Positions 15,400-23,263 of a stretch of 42,284 bases of DNA are shown one piece after another (the stretch's first letter is position 1; every line of letters starts with the position of its first letter). The stretch is from assembly GCF_029531845.1 (NCBI RefSeq), contig NZ_JAMBPV010000016.1:1-42284 (forward strand), read 5' to 3'. This DNA is from Staphylococcus equorum (GTDB lineage: Bacteria > Bacillota > Bacilli > Staphylococcales > Staphylococcaceae). The notes under the pieces were generated by a model. It searched no databases. It was not told where the DNA came from and worked only from the letters and a program-made list of their open reading frames with translations. Position numbers and translations under genes: made by a program.

Positions 15400-15742
15400 T
15401 CATCTCCTAAAAATTAAAAAAAAAGATTATCCCCAAATCTTCGAATTTTTAGAAGGTGTGCCTAAAGGGACGAAAACAGCACATATTAGAGAAGCATTAC
15501 TTAGATATATTGAGGAATTGGGTACTCCCCCTATTCCATCAAACATAAACAAGAAAAATACTTTTGCTGAAAGTTCAGATTTTAAACCCGTTAAAAAAAG
15601 ATACCAAGAACAAATGAAACAAGAGGATATTAAAAGAAGAGAAGAAATTCAAACAGCAATAAAGCAAGAAGGGCTTAAACAACACCGAACAAAAAAAGAA
15701 GAACAAGATGAAATGGTAGACATCAATATAAATCAAATTTAG
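15380..15742 (+). CDS. parR: ParR, centromere-binding adaptor of ParM
   Basis: 120 residues. The N-terminal ribbon-helix-helix (about 5-55: TNHLLKIKKKDYPQIFEFL, then GTKTAHIREALLRYIEE) binds parC; the C-terminal half is a lysine/glutamate-rich helix and a tail that contacts the ParM filament. It begins inside the end of parM in another frame, the usual arrangement. A terminator follows at 15769-15802. Confidence 0.92.
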   Translation: MSKQETNHLLKIKKKDYPQIFEFLEGVPKGTKTAHIREALLRYIEELGTPPIPSNINKKNTFAESSDFKPVKKRYQEQMKQEDIKRREEIQTAIKQEGLKQHRTKKEEQDEMVDININQI

Positions 15743-15768
15743 TCTAAAATGGTGATATCATATCTACC

Positions 15769-15802
15769 AAGAGAGCTCCTCTAATGAAAGGGCTCTCTTT
15801 TT
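15769..15802 (+). terminator. Terminator after parMR
   Basis: Arms AAGAGAGC and GCTCTCTT around an AT-rich loop, then T residues. Confidence 0.8.
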
Positions 15803-15949
15803 ACTTATATAAAATTTTAAGTAAGTATAGTAATAATTTATGACGTCGCAATAATTGGAGCACAAAAACTACCAAGCTACAATACATCCAGTTATCACAG
15901 GTTCAATAACCGTTACGAATAGAAATTAAAATTTCAGGGAGGTTATAAT

Positions 15950-16831
15950 ATGTTCGCGAAAGTTAATGGCACACGTATTTACTTTGATGTGGAAGGAAGA
16001 GAGCAAGTCTATGACGGAGAAGAATGGAGGAAGAAGCCTGTTTGCTTTATCCTTCATGGAGGACCTGGAGGTGAACATACAATATTTCAATCATTGCTTA
16101 CACCATTGTCCAAATATATGCAATTGGTTTATATTGATCAGCGCGGGTGTGGTCAATCTGAACGAGGGCCGTCGTCCTCATATACAGTGGAAAATAATGT
16201 CGAAGATTTGGAAGCACTTCGAGTATATTTAGGGCTGGAAAGTGTTATCTTATTTGGTCATTCTTATGGAGGGATGCTTGCTCAAAGTTATGCGCTCCGA
16301 TACCCTGACAGCGTGTCCGGTCTTCTCCTTATCGCTACAACACCAAGCCATCACTTTATGAAACTAGCACAACAGAAATTAGAGGAAAACGGAACGAAGG
16401 AGCAGAAAAAGTATGCCAAGCTATTGTTTGAGGGAGCTATTAGTACCGAGCAAGAAATGGCGGAATATTGGGTTGTTATGGATTCGCTTTATTCTTATGT
16501 ATCAAGAGGCAAAGTAAAAACAGAAAAAGAAAAGAAAGAAATTGTGAAAAAAATGTCGGCTTTTAATTGGTCAGTGGCAAATGCAGGATGGGAATTTATG
16601 ACAACATTCGATTTCGTTGATCAATTAAGTAAAATTGCATGTCCTACATTAGTTGTGGGAGGCCGCTACGATTTGGTTTGCCCAGTAGAAGGCTCTGTGC
16701 TTATGGCAGAAAAAATTCCTGATAGTGAATTAGTAATCTTTGAAAAAAGCAGTCATAACATATTTGTTGATGAGTGTGAAAAGTTCAACACTGAAGTTTC
16801 CTCATTTGTTCGTAGAAGATTTGAGGAGTGA
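15950..16831 (+). CDS. Alpha/beta hydrolase, proline iminopeptidase-like (S33), foreign base composition
   Basis: 293 residues. Active-site parts are all present: oxyanion motif HGGPGGEH (about 35-42), IDQRGCGQSERG (about 63-74), nucleophile GHSYGG (about 103-108, Ser105), the acid in GGRYDLVCP and the histidine in SSHNIFVDE near the end. HGGPGG and DQRGCGQS are typical of proline iminopeptidases and related amidases. RBS AGGGAGG. G+C is visibly higher than in the neighbours, with codons such as CTC, GCG, GGC and CCG, so it was probably acquired from a Bacillus-like donor. It lies between parR and a broken toxin cassette. The natural substrate is unknown. Confidence 0.85.
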   Translation: MFAKVNGTRIYFDVEGREQVYDGEEWRKKPVCFILHGGPGGEHTIFQSLLTPLSKYMQLVYIDQRGCGQSERGPSSSYTVENNVEDLEALRVYLGLESVILFGHSYGGMLAQSYALRYPDSVSGLLLIATTPSHHFMKLAQQKLEENGTKEQKKYAKLLFEGAISTEQEMAEYWVVMDSLYSYVSRGKVKTEKEKKEIVKKMSAFNWSVANAGWEFMTTFDFVDQLSKIACPTLVVGGRYDLVCPVEGSVLMAEKIPDSELVIFEKSSHNIFVDECEKFNTEVSSFVRRRFEE

Positions 16832-16841
16832 CTACTTGATT

Positions 16842-16941
16842 TTTCATTTCCTGCCCCTATGGTGTTATAATTTATTTAATGAAAAGTAGCTCCATTGGAA
16901 CATCGAACCCCTCACTACTGAGAATAGTGAGGGGTTCTTTT
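16842..16941 (+). ncRNA. Antisense RNA of a degenerate type I TA, cassette 2
   Basis: TTTCAT (16842-16847), 18 bases, TATAAT (16866-16871), then a predicted 60-odd-base RNA ending in a hairpin with arms GAACCCCTCACTA / TAGTGAGGGGTTC and a T run. The hairpin is nearly identical to that of cassette 3. The matching toxin is broken (next entry), so this RNA probably has no partner here, although it could still act on other copies. Confidence 0.7.
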
Positions 16942-16962
16942 TGGTGTGACTATGTCGACTTA

Positions 16963-16992
16963 TTATTTATTACAGTTGTTTAGCCAAAACCT
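16963..16992 (-). pseudogene. Fst-like toxin, only the C-terminal tail left
   Basis: On the minus strand nine codons and a stop read RFWLNNCNK, matching the FTFWLNNRNK end of the intact toxin at 12512-12604. The membrane helix, start codon, ribosome site and promoter are gone. Bases 16993-17059 hold nothing further. Confidence 0.75.
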
Positions 16993-17059
16993 AAGAATTG
17001 TTTATTGCATTATTAAAAATTAGTACAATCTCTCATATACTACAGTAATGTAAACTAAT

Positions 17060-17332
17060 TTAATTTGTTGCAATATCTTTACTCGTTTTAATAATAAACA
17101 AAACAAGTAAAGTCAGACAAACAGAACCAACTAGTGTCGGAATTATAAAGAACATGCCCGCTGAATTTGGCAATGCATTGCCTGAAGAATTTAACATTGT
17201 TACACCAATGAATGCACCAATTATCGCTGAAAGTGTACTAATAATAAGGTTGGTAATTTTATTGTTAGTTAACCAGATTGAAAATGCCACGCCAACGATT
17301 ACACCTATTACTATTGCAATAATAAAATCCAT
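17060..17332 (-). CDS. Small membrane protein, about three segments, GlsB/YeaQ-like
   Basis: 90 residues from the ATG at 17332, chosen because GGAGGGG lies 5 bases ahead; a longer reading from 17356 has no such site. Three hydrophobic segments are clear: DFIIAIVIGVIVGVAFSIWL, IISTLSAIIGAFIGVTML and FFIIPTLVGSVCLTLLVLFII. The glycine-rich IGVIVGVAF and IIGAFIG repeats resemble the small YeaQ/GlsB (transglycosylase-associated) membrane proteins of the stress response, but similarity by eye is weak. Bases 17333-17701 upstream hold no gene I can support. Confidence 0.55.
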   Translation of the reverse strand: MDFIIAIVIGVIVGVAFSIWLTNNKITNLIISTLSAIIGAFIGVTMLNSSGNALPNSAGMFFIIPTLVGSVCLTLLVLFIIKTSKDIATN

Positions 17333-17701
17333 CAAACCCCTCCAGTAATGTTTCAAACTGCGTATAGTATTTATTTAAATATGCGTTAATATTAAGTAAT
17401 TCCTAACGTTGATAGAAAAACATAATAAATATCCTACTTACAAACTCAAATAACCTCTAAAGAAGTATATTAAACACGTAAAATTAAAATTTTGACTTAA
17501 GCAAAAGCTTATTTGCCGATTTAAATAATAAGAAAACGACCCATACCCCGAATACGACTTGCTCAAAAAACAAAGAAGTTAAATCATTCGAATAAGTAAT
17601 TGTTTTACGTATAGCCTTTCACATTTACAAATATTTATGATTTATACCTATAAATACAGGGGATAAAATAAGTGTATATCAAATAACGAGGAGGGGTTTG
17701 T

Positions 17702-18802
17702 ATGTCAAGATACGTTTTTCAATCGCCAAGTAGATATGTACAAGGAAAAGGAGAAATAAAAAGTTTAGCTAATGAGGTTAATAAATTAGGTGACTCGCCC
17801 TTGATTATTTCAGATAGTTTAGTTTGGTCACTAACAAATAAAGACATAAATGAAAGTTTTAAATCTAACGAGATTAGTTACAAATACGAAGAATTTAATG
17901 GAGAAGCCTCTGAAAATGAAATAGCAAGGCTTAGCCAAATAGCTAAAGATAATAATATAAATGTAATTGTTGGCGTTGGAGGAGGAAAGACGTTAGATAC
18001 AGCAAAAGCAATTTCTGATGATCTTAATTCTCCCGTTATTATTGTCCCAACAACTGCTTCTACAGATGCACCTACGAGTGCTTTATCAGTTATCTATTCA
18101 GATGAAGGTGTTTTTACTGGTTACAGATTTTACTATAAAAACCCAAATGTAGTATTAGCAGATTCACAAATTATAGTCCAAGCACCAGTCAAATTGTTTG
18201 CGGCGGGCATGAGCGATGCTTTAGCTACTTTAGTAGAAGTTAAAGCAACTTTAAACCGTAGAGGGAAAACTATGGTAGATGGAAAACCAACATTAGCTTC
18301 TTTAGCCATTGCTGAAAAAGCAGAAGAAACAATATTTAAATATGGTAAAAGCGCCTATTTTGCTGCGGCACAAGGTATTGTAACACCTCAAGTGGAGTCT
18401 ATTATCGAGGCAAACACTTTACTCTCAGGACTTGGTTTTGAAAATGGTGGCCTTGCTGCAGCCCACGCAATACACAATGGGTTTACAGCTTTATCAGGAG
18501 ATATTCATAAACTTGGACACGGCGAAAAAGTGGCCTATGGGACTTTGGTTCAAATGGTTTTAGAAAATAGACCTTATGAAGAAATTAAAAAATATATTGA
18601 TTTTTATAAATTCTTAGAAATGCCAACAAATTTAAATAATATGCATTTACATGACACTTCTTTTGAAGATTTAGTAAAAGTAGGAGAATTAGCAAAAGAT
18701 CCTAATGATACTTTCTCTAATTTAAGTGACGAATTCACTGCTGAAGACGTAGCGCAAGCTATACTAGCAGTGAATGAATTAAGTGGAGGCAAAGTGAAGT
18801 AA
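17702..18802 (+). CDS. gldA: Glycerol dehydrogenase (iron/zinc-dependent)
   Basis: NAD-dependent oxidation of glycerol to dihydroxyacetone; 366 residues, the normal GldA length. Dinucleotide site VGVGGGKTLDTAKA (about 92-105); NAD phosphate region PTTASTDAPTSALSVIY (about 117-133); metal ligands Asp in GMSDALAT (about 172), His in AAAHAIHNG (about 257) and His in LGHGEKVAYG (about 273). RBS GAGGAGGGG. It stands alone, between the degenerate and the intact type I TA cassettes whose antisense parts form about 100-base direct repeats around it. No dihydroxyacetone kinase is next to it, so it probably feeds the chromosomal pathway. Confidence 0.93.
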   Translation: MSRYVFQSPSRYVQGKGEIKSLANEVNKLGDSPLIISDSLVWSLTNKDINESFKSNEISYKYEEFNGEASENEIARLSQIAKDNNINVIVGVGGGKTLDTAKAISDDLNSPVIIVPTTASTDAPTSALSVIYSDEGVFTGYRFYYKNPNVVLADSQIIVQAPVKLFAAGMSDALATLVEVKATLNRRGKTMVDGKPTLASLAIAEKAEETIFKYGKSAYFAAAQGIVTPQVESIIEANTLLSGLGFENGGLAAAHAIHNGFTALSGDIHKLGHGEKVAYGTLVQMVLENRPYEEIKKYIDFYKFLEMPTNLNNMHLHDTSFEDLVKVGELAKDPNDTFSNLSDEFTAEDVAQAILAVNELSGGKVK

Positions 18803-18842
18803 ATTGCTCTTTATTTAAACTATGTATATATTTATTCTTATT

Positions 18843-18872
18843 TTGCATTTCCACTCACTATGATGTTATAAT
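18843..18872 (+). promoter_or_regulatory. Promoter of type I antisense RNA, cassette 3
   Basis: TTGCAT (18843-18848), 18 bases, TATAAT (18867-18872). Confidence 0.8.
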
Positions 18873-18878
18873 GCATTT

Positions 18879-18942
18879 AACAAGAATATCTGCATTTGAT
18901 GCACCAACCCCCTCACTACTGAGAATAGTGAGGGGGTTTTTT
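18879..18942 (+). ncRNA. Antisense antitoxin RNA of Fst-like type I TA, cassette 3
   Basis: About 64 nucleotides ending in the hairpin 18906-18938 (AACCCCCTCACTA / TAGTGAGGGGGTT) and T run. It contains ACAAGAATATCTGCATTT and TGCACC, which match the translation start zone of the toxin at about 19041-19070, giving the direct repeats required for antisense pairing. Confidence 0.82.
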
Positions 18943-18963
18943 GGTGTGACTTAGTCGCCTATT

Positions 18964-19059
18964 TTACTTATCATCACGTTTGCGAAGCCAATACGCAAAT
19001 AATGCGACAATGCAACCACTTGCTGTTGTGGCCATGATGTGAACAAGAATATCTGGCAT
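18964..19059 (-). CDS. fst: Fst-family type I toxin, 31 residues
   Basis: A 31-residue peptide: N-terminus MPDILV, membrane helix with ATTASGCIVALFAYWL and tail RKRDDK. It shares the layout A..SGC.VA.F.YWL.(charged) with the toxin at 12512 but is clearly diverged, so the two antitoxin RNAs probably do not cross-neutralise. Ribosome site GGAGGAGG lies 9 bases before the ATG. A TATAAT box on the minus strand near 19115-19122 is the likely promoter. Confidence 0.88.
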   Translation of the reverse strand: MPDILVHIMATTASGCIVALFAYWLRKRDDK

Positions 19060-19143
19060 TTTCTGCACCTCCTCCCTACGTCAAATTGACGCCTGAGAGA
19101 TAGGCGACTTTATTATTATATCATTTGTAAATAAGTAAGCATA

Positions 19144-19170
19144 TCCACTTCCAATAAGTTGAATTATGTT
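19144..19170. repeat. Toxin upstream element, cassette 3 (diverged)
   Basis: TCCACTTCCAATAAGTT then GAATTATGTT; the third copy of the element at 9983 and 12686, again just upstream of a toxin promoter. Confidence 0.5.
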
Positions 19171-19209
19171 TAAATAAAAGAGTGTAGAGTTTAAATATCC
19201 TATTACATA

Positions 19210-20376
19210 TTAGCTTCTTTGTTTTTTATAGTTTTCTAAAAAACGTTGTAATCTATTACATGCTTCTTTTATTTCTTGCATCGTACAAGCAAACGATAGT
19301 CTAATATGACCTTCACCAAATTCTGAAAAGGATTTTCCGGGCACTACGGCCAATTGTTCTGATTCTAAAAGTTGTGTACAAAATTCAAATGAGTCTTTAT
19401 TATATTGACTAACATCTGGGAAAATATAAAAGGCGCCTTCAGGTTTTTCAACAGGTAAGCCCATTTTTTGAATTCGACTATATATATAGTTACGTCGTTC
19501 TAAATAAGCTTGATTCATTTTTCTAATATCTTCATTTCCATTTTTCAATGCACTTATTGCTCCATATTGACTTGGCGTAGCAACACATATCGAATTGTAT
19601 AAATGTACTGTTGTTACTTCTTCAACTAAACGCGGTGTGGATAATACATAGCCTACTCTTGCACCTGTTAATGCGTGAGATTTTGATAAACCATTTACTA
19701 CAAATAGTTGATTTCGAATCGATGGGAATTCCATAAACGAGTGATGTTTATGTTCATAAACATTTTCACTGTATATTTCATCAGTAACAATATAAATGCC
19801 TGTACCTTCAAGCACATTTACAATAGATGCTATCTCTTCATATGTTAGCGTCGTTCCAGTTGGATTTGTTGGATAATTAAATATAACTGCTTTTGTATTC
19901 TTAGTAATAGCTTGTTTAATATTTATAGGTGTGGGTTTAAGATTTGTAGTTGTAGTATCTACGAGTTTAACATTACAACCTGCTAATTTTATAATAGGTT
20001 CATAACCTAAGTATGTAGGAGATGGTAAAATAACTTCATCTCCTGAATTTAATATTGTTCTCAATACGTCATCAATACCTTCAGACCCACCATTTGTCAC
20101 TACAATTTCATTTTCAGGATTATAATATGTTTGATGCCTATTAAATGTATATTCTGAAATAGCTTCTCTTAACTCTAGTAATCCTTTGTTATGTGTATAG
20201 CGTAATTTATTGTCTTGTATTGCTGTAATCATTGCTTCTTTGATATATTTAGCTGGTTCAAATCCCGATTGCCCTAAAGTTAAATCAATACTGTTGGCAT
20301 ATTGATCCACTTTATTCGCAAACTGACGAGTACCAGGAACTTCAATATCATAAATATATTGGTTTAATGATTTCAT
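19210..20376 (-). CDS. Class I/II aminotransferase (PatA/AspC-like)
   Basis: PLP enzyme of fold type I, 388 residues. Landmarks: TNGGSEGIDDVLRTI (about 90-104), FNYPTNPTGTTL (about 163-174), TDEIYSENVY (about 198-207), the PLP lysine in GLSKSHALTGARVGY (about 230-245) and the substrate arginine in HIRLSFAC near the end. RBS AAAGGAGG. It is last in a minus-strand unit with a sodium symporter (41 bases upstream) and a ureohydrolase, so its amino donor is likely the substrate or product of that pathway, for example arginine to 2-ketoarginine or an amino acid released after urea removal (inference). Confidence 0.87.
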   Translation of the reverse strand: MKSLNQYIYDIEVPGTRQFANKVDQYANSIDLTLGQSGFEPAKYIKEAMITAIQDNKLRYTHNKGLLELREAISEYTFNRHQTYYNPENEIVVTNGGSEGIDDVLRTILNSGDEVILPSPTYLGYEPIIKLAGCNVKLVDTTTTNLKPTPINIKQAITKNTKAVIFNYPTNPTGTTLTYEEIASIVNVLEGTGIYIVTDEIYSENVYEHKHHSFMEFPSIRNQLFVVNGLSKSHALTGARVGYVLSTPRLVEEVTTVHLYNSICVATPSQYGAISALKNGNEDIRKMNQAYLERRNYIYSRIQKMGLPVEKPEGAFYIFPDVSQYNKDSFEFCTQLLESEQLAVVPGKSFSEFGEGHIRLSFACTMQEIKEACNRLQRFLENYKKQRS

Positions 20377-20417
20377 TGAGAAACCTCCTTTAATTTAATA
20401 GACGGGTCCACATTGAA

Positions 20418-21809
20418 TCAAAAGTTATTCTTTTCCTTTGCTAAATTATTATCATAATAAGATACACCGAGTAAGGTAATTGTATTTAAAGCAATAGCAT
20501 AAATAATCGTTACATTTGAACTCGGACCGACAATAATTAAACTTAAGAAAACTGTAATAATACTCACTAGAATTGCTAAAAATGCTGCCCTCTCTGTAAT
20601 CCATGTAATAAATAATCCTAGTATAACTGGCATAAAAATAGCTCCCGTTAAAATAGCGTAAGCGATATCAATTGCAACAAGGACCTCTTTAATCGAAATT
20701 GCAATAACAATTGCAATAATAGCTAAGCATAAAGTCGTCAAACGCGTTAATAATAAAAACTTTTCGTCATTGATATTTTTAAAGAAAAATGGTTTTAATA
20801 TGTCATTTGAAATAATTGTTGACGACGCGAGTAATGTACCTGAAGCCGTGGACATTATTGCAGCTGCTAAAGCCGCAAATACAATACCTAATAAACCAGG
20901 CTGTAATGTCTCAAACGCCATATGCGTAAAAACGTTCTGTGTGTTTTGAATATTTGGAAATAAAACATACGCACACATTCCTATAATCACCATAATTATT
21001 GAATACAATGCACTATAAATACCTACTAAAACACCAGAAGTTTTAGCAACTCGTTTTGTTTTCCCTGTAAAGAAACGTTGCCATATATCTTGTCCTACCA
21101 TGACCCCAAGTGTATATGTTATAAAGTAATTAAAAATTTCATTAATTCCAATGTTCGTGAAACTTAAATGTGAAGATGGCAATGAACTAAATAATTCTCC
21201 AAATCCACCAACACTATGTACACTTACAGGTAGCATAATGAAAAACATCCCTATTGTCATAACTGAAAACTGAATGAAATCAGTAATAGATAGTGTCCAC
21301 ATGCCCCCAAGTATTGTGTAAATAAAAACCACACTACCACCAACAAGGATAGCTGTTTCCATATCCCAATGGAATATAACAGATACTAATGAACCAATGG
21401 CGATTACTTGCGTAACGCTTATCATTAATGTGTATATTGCTGTAACAATAGCGCCTATAATACGTACTTTAGAACCAAATAATTTATACAACAACTCATT
21501 TATTGTAATAACTTCCATATTTAAAATTCTACTTAAAAAAAGCAATCCAAAAATTGTGATACCAGCACCTAATGCAAATACAAACCAAAATCCAGAAAAA
21601 CCAATTTCATAACCTAATTGCGATGAACCAATTGTGGAAGAACCTCCTAAAAATACAGCCGTTAAACAACCAAATAACATAAACACACCTAAGTTACTAT
21701 CAGCAAGCATATATTTCTTTGAAGACTTCGCTTTCATTACACCTAAAACACCAATTGACATCAGCACGAAAAAATATACTGCAAATATTATAAAGTCTAT
21801 ATTCGTCAT
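20418..21809 (-). CDS. Sodium:solute symporter (SSS family)
   Basis: About 463 residues from the ATG at 21809 (a TTG at 21821 would add four residues). It has about 13 hydrophobic segments. The SSS features are a first helix FIIFAVYFFVLMSIGVLGV, GGSSTIGSSQLGYEIGFSGFWF (about 51-72), the ILGGMWTLSITDFIQF core and AAAIMSTASGTLLASSTIISNDI (the sodium-binding region of helix 8). Such carriers import amino acids, proline/betaine, nucleobases, urea or guanidino compounds with Na+. Its place between an agmatinase-family ureohydrolase and an aminotransferase suggests a guanidino-bearing substrate. Confidence 0.9.
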   Translation of the reverse strand: MTNIDFIIFAVYFFVLMSIGVLGVMKAKSSKKYMLADSNLGVFMLFGCLTAVFLGGSSTIGSSQLGYEIGFSGFWFVFALGAGITIFGLLFLSRILNMEVITINELLYKLFGSKVRIIGAIVTAIYTLMISVTQVIAIGSLVSVIFHWDMETAILVGGSVVFIYTILGGMWTLSITDFIQFSVMTIGMFFIMLPVSVHSVGGFGELFSSLPSSHLSFTNIGINEIFNYFITYTLGVMVGQDIWQRFFTGKTKRVAKTSGVLVGIYSALYSIIMVIIGMCAYVLFPNIQNTQNVFTHMAFETLQPGLLGIVFAALAAAIMSTASGTLLASSTIISNDILKPFFFKNINDEKFLLLTRLTTLCLAIIAIVIAISIKEVLVAIDIAYAILTGAIFMPVILGLFITWITERAAFLAILVSIITVFLSLIIVGPSSNVTIIYAIALNTITLLGVSYYDNNLAKEKNNF

Positions 21810-21843
21810 AAGCTTTACCAACTTTCTTTAATATAAAATAAGT

Positions 21844-22794
21844 TTATTGGTTTTCACTTCTCCGTTTTGCTAATGCTATTAATGTTACCATTTCAAATAT
21901 GACTGAAGATGCAGCTACAGCTGTTATTTCATTAGAATCATATGTTGGCAATACTTCTACCAAATCGAACCCTTTAATATTTAGACCATCAAGTTTCCTT
22001 ACATATTCTAATGCTTCAAAGCTTGTTGGCCCTCCAATTTCTGGCGTTCCAGTTCCTGGAGCGTACGCAGGATCTAAAAAATCAATATCGAATGAAACGA
22101 AAACCGGGCTGTCTCCTACTCGTTTTTGAATTTTGTCTATTACGTTTTCAATACCTAGTTCACGCGCTTCTCTCATTGGAATAACTTGATATCCTAAATC
22201 TCTTGCATTTTGTATATCTTCAGGTCCATATAATGGTCCTCTAATACCTACTTGAATTGATTTTTGTGTATCAACTAACCCTTCTTCTACCGCTCTTCTA
22301 AATGGCGTTCCATGGACATATTTTTCCCCAAAATAATCTTCCCAAGTATCGCTATGAGAATCAAAATGGACGAGTGATACAGGCCCATATTTTTTTGCAA
22401 AAGCACGTAGATGACCTAATGTTATTGAGTGGTCTCCCCCCATCATAATAGGTATAATCCCTTTGTTTAAAATAGGTTCTAATTTTTCAGTGATTTTATC
22501 ATAAGTTTTCAACACATTACCTGGTATAACATCGACGTCCCCGTGATCTATACCTGAACAATAATCGAAAATATTTATATCTTGATCTGGGTTATACGGT
22601 CTCAATAAAACTGAAAAATCCCGTACACTTTGAGGACCATATCTTTGACCAGTTCTATTTGAAGCAGCAGTATCAAATGGTACGCCCATAATTAAAAAAT
22701 CTACGTTTTCTAAAGTATTTTCCAATGGTAATCTCATAAAAGTTCTTGGTCCAACAAATCTTGGCGACATAGACGAATCTTTTGGCTTAAACAT
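21844..22794 (-). CDS. Ureohydrolase (agmatinase / guanidinobutyrase-type)
   Basis: Mn-dependent hydrolase releasing urea from a guanidino compound; 316 residues. Metal ligands are visible in order: MGGDHSITLG (His122), HFDSHSDTW (Asp145, His147, Asp149) and SFDIDFLDPAYAPGTGTPE (two Asp near 238-240). The segment YVHGTPFRRAVEEGL and the start PRTFMRLPLE are more like guanidinobutyrase/guanidinopropionase (GbuA/GpuA) than the short polyamine agmatinases, from memory of those families. RBS AAAGGAG. First gene of a three-gene unit with a Na+ symporter and an aminotransferase. The urea formed could be used by the urease carried on the same molecule. Confidence 0.88.
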   Translation of the reverse strand: MFKPKDSSMSPRFVGPRTFMRLPLENTLENVDFLIMGVPFDTAASNRTGQRYGPQSVRDFSVLLRPYNPDQDINIFDYCSGIDHGDVDVIPGNVLKTYDKITEKLEPILNKGIIPIMMGGDHSITLGHLRAFAKKYGPVSLVHFDSHSDTWEDYFGEKYVHGTPFRRAVEEGLVDTQKSIQVGIRGPLYGPEDIQNARDLGYQVIPMREARELGIENVIDKIQKRVGDSPVFVSFDIDFLDPAYAPGTGTPEIGGPTSFEALEYVRKLDGLNIKGFDLVEVLPTYDSNEITAVAASSVIFEMVTLIALAKRRSENQ

Positions 22795-22820
22795 ATAAAT
22801 CTACTCCTTTAATTCAAAAT

Positions 22821-22844
22821 ATTTATGAATGCGCTTTCATAAAT
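22821..22844. promoter_or_regulatory. Operator / near-consensus cre upstream of ureohydrolase operon
   Basis: Inverted repeat ATTTATGAA - 6 bases - TTCATAAAT; its centre on the minus strand, TGAAAGCGCATTCA, fits the cre consensus except for one fixed base. It lies 27-50 bases before the start codon. Two further ACCAGTTTA direct repeats 22 bases apart are at 22874-22882 and 22896-22904. Confidence 0.55.
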
Positions 22845-22999
22845 GCTAATTTAATAAATAGAAAATGTAAAGAACCAGTTTATTTTTCGTTTGGTACCAG
22901 TTTACTATTATAAAATGTTAATATTTACTTCTCATAAGCTGAAATATGTAATTAAGAAATTAAACATTATCTATAAAAATGCAACTCAGTGTATGTCAT

Positions 23000-23017
23000 A
23001 GAGCAACATGTTGCTCT
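23000..23017. repeat. Perfect 18-base palindrome
   Basis: AGAGCAACATGTTGCTCT in the gene-free stretch 22795-23263. No gene next to it explains it; it might be a regulator site for the ureohydrolase operon whose start is 200 bases away. Confidence 0.5.
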
Positions 23018-23203
23018 AATAATCCCATTCAAAAGCCGATATATTAATAATAAACCACTGACTTTAAGACAACTAGTTTTATCATTAAATTTGTATACTT
23101 ATTTAATAGTTTAATAGTATATTAATTTACCTTAACCAATAAACAGTGTTTTAACTAAAATTATAATTGCTTTTTATATCTCATCGAATAATTTTGTAGG
23201 CGC

Positions 23204-23247
23204 GTGTAAATTACACATGTGTTAATTACATTTGTGTAACTTACACA
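23204..23247. repeat. Three consecutive GTAA-N-TTAC palindromes
   Basis: GTGTAAATTACAC (23204-23216), the imperfect ATGTGTTAATTACAT (23217-23231) and TGTGTAACTTACACA (23233-23247) follow one another without gaps. They lie just after the end of the frameshifted gene at 23264. They look like a multimeric protein-binding site. Confidence 0.6.
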
Positions 23248-23263
23248 TCCCTTTCCTTCATTT

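Noticed and set aside
20010..22794. Polyamine pathway (agmatine to putrescine) as the only reading of the ureohydrolase unit
   Set aside because: There is no arginine decarboxylase or spermidine synthase, and the enzyme's HGTPFRRAVEEGL segment resembles guanidino-acid hydrolases; agmatinase stays possible but not favoured.
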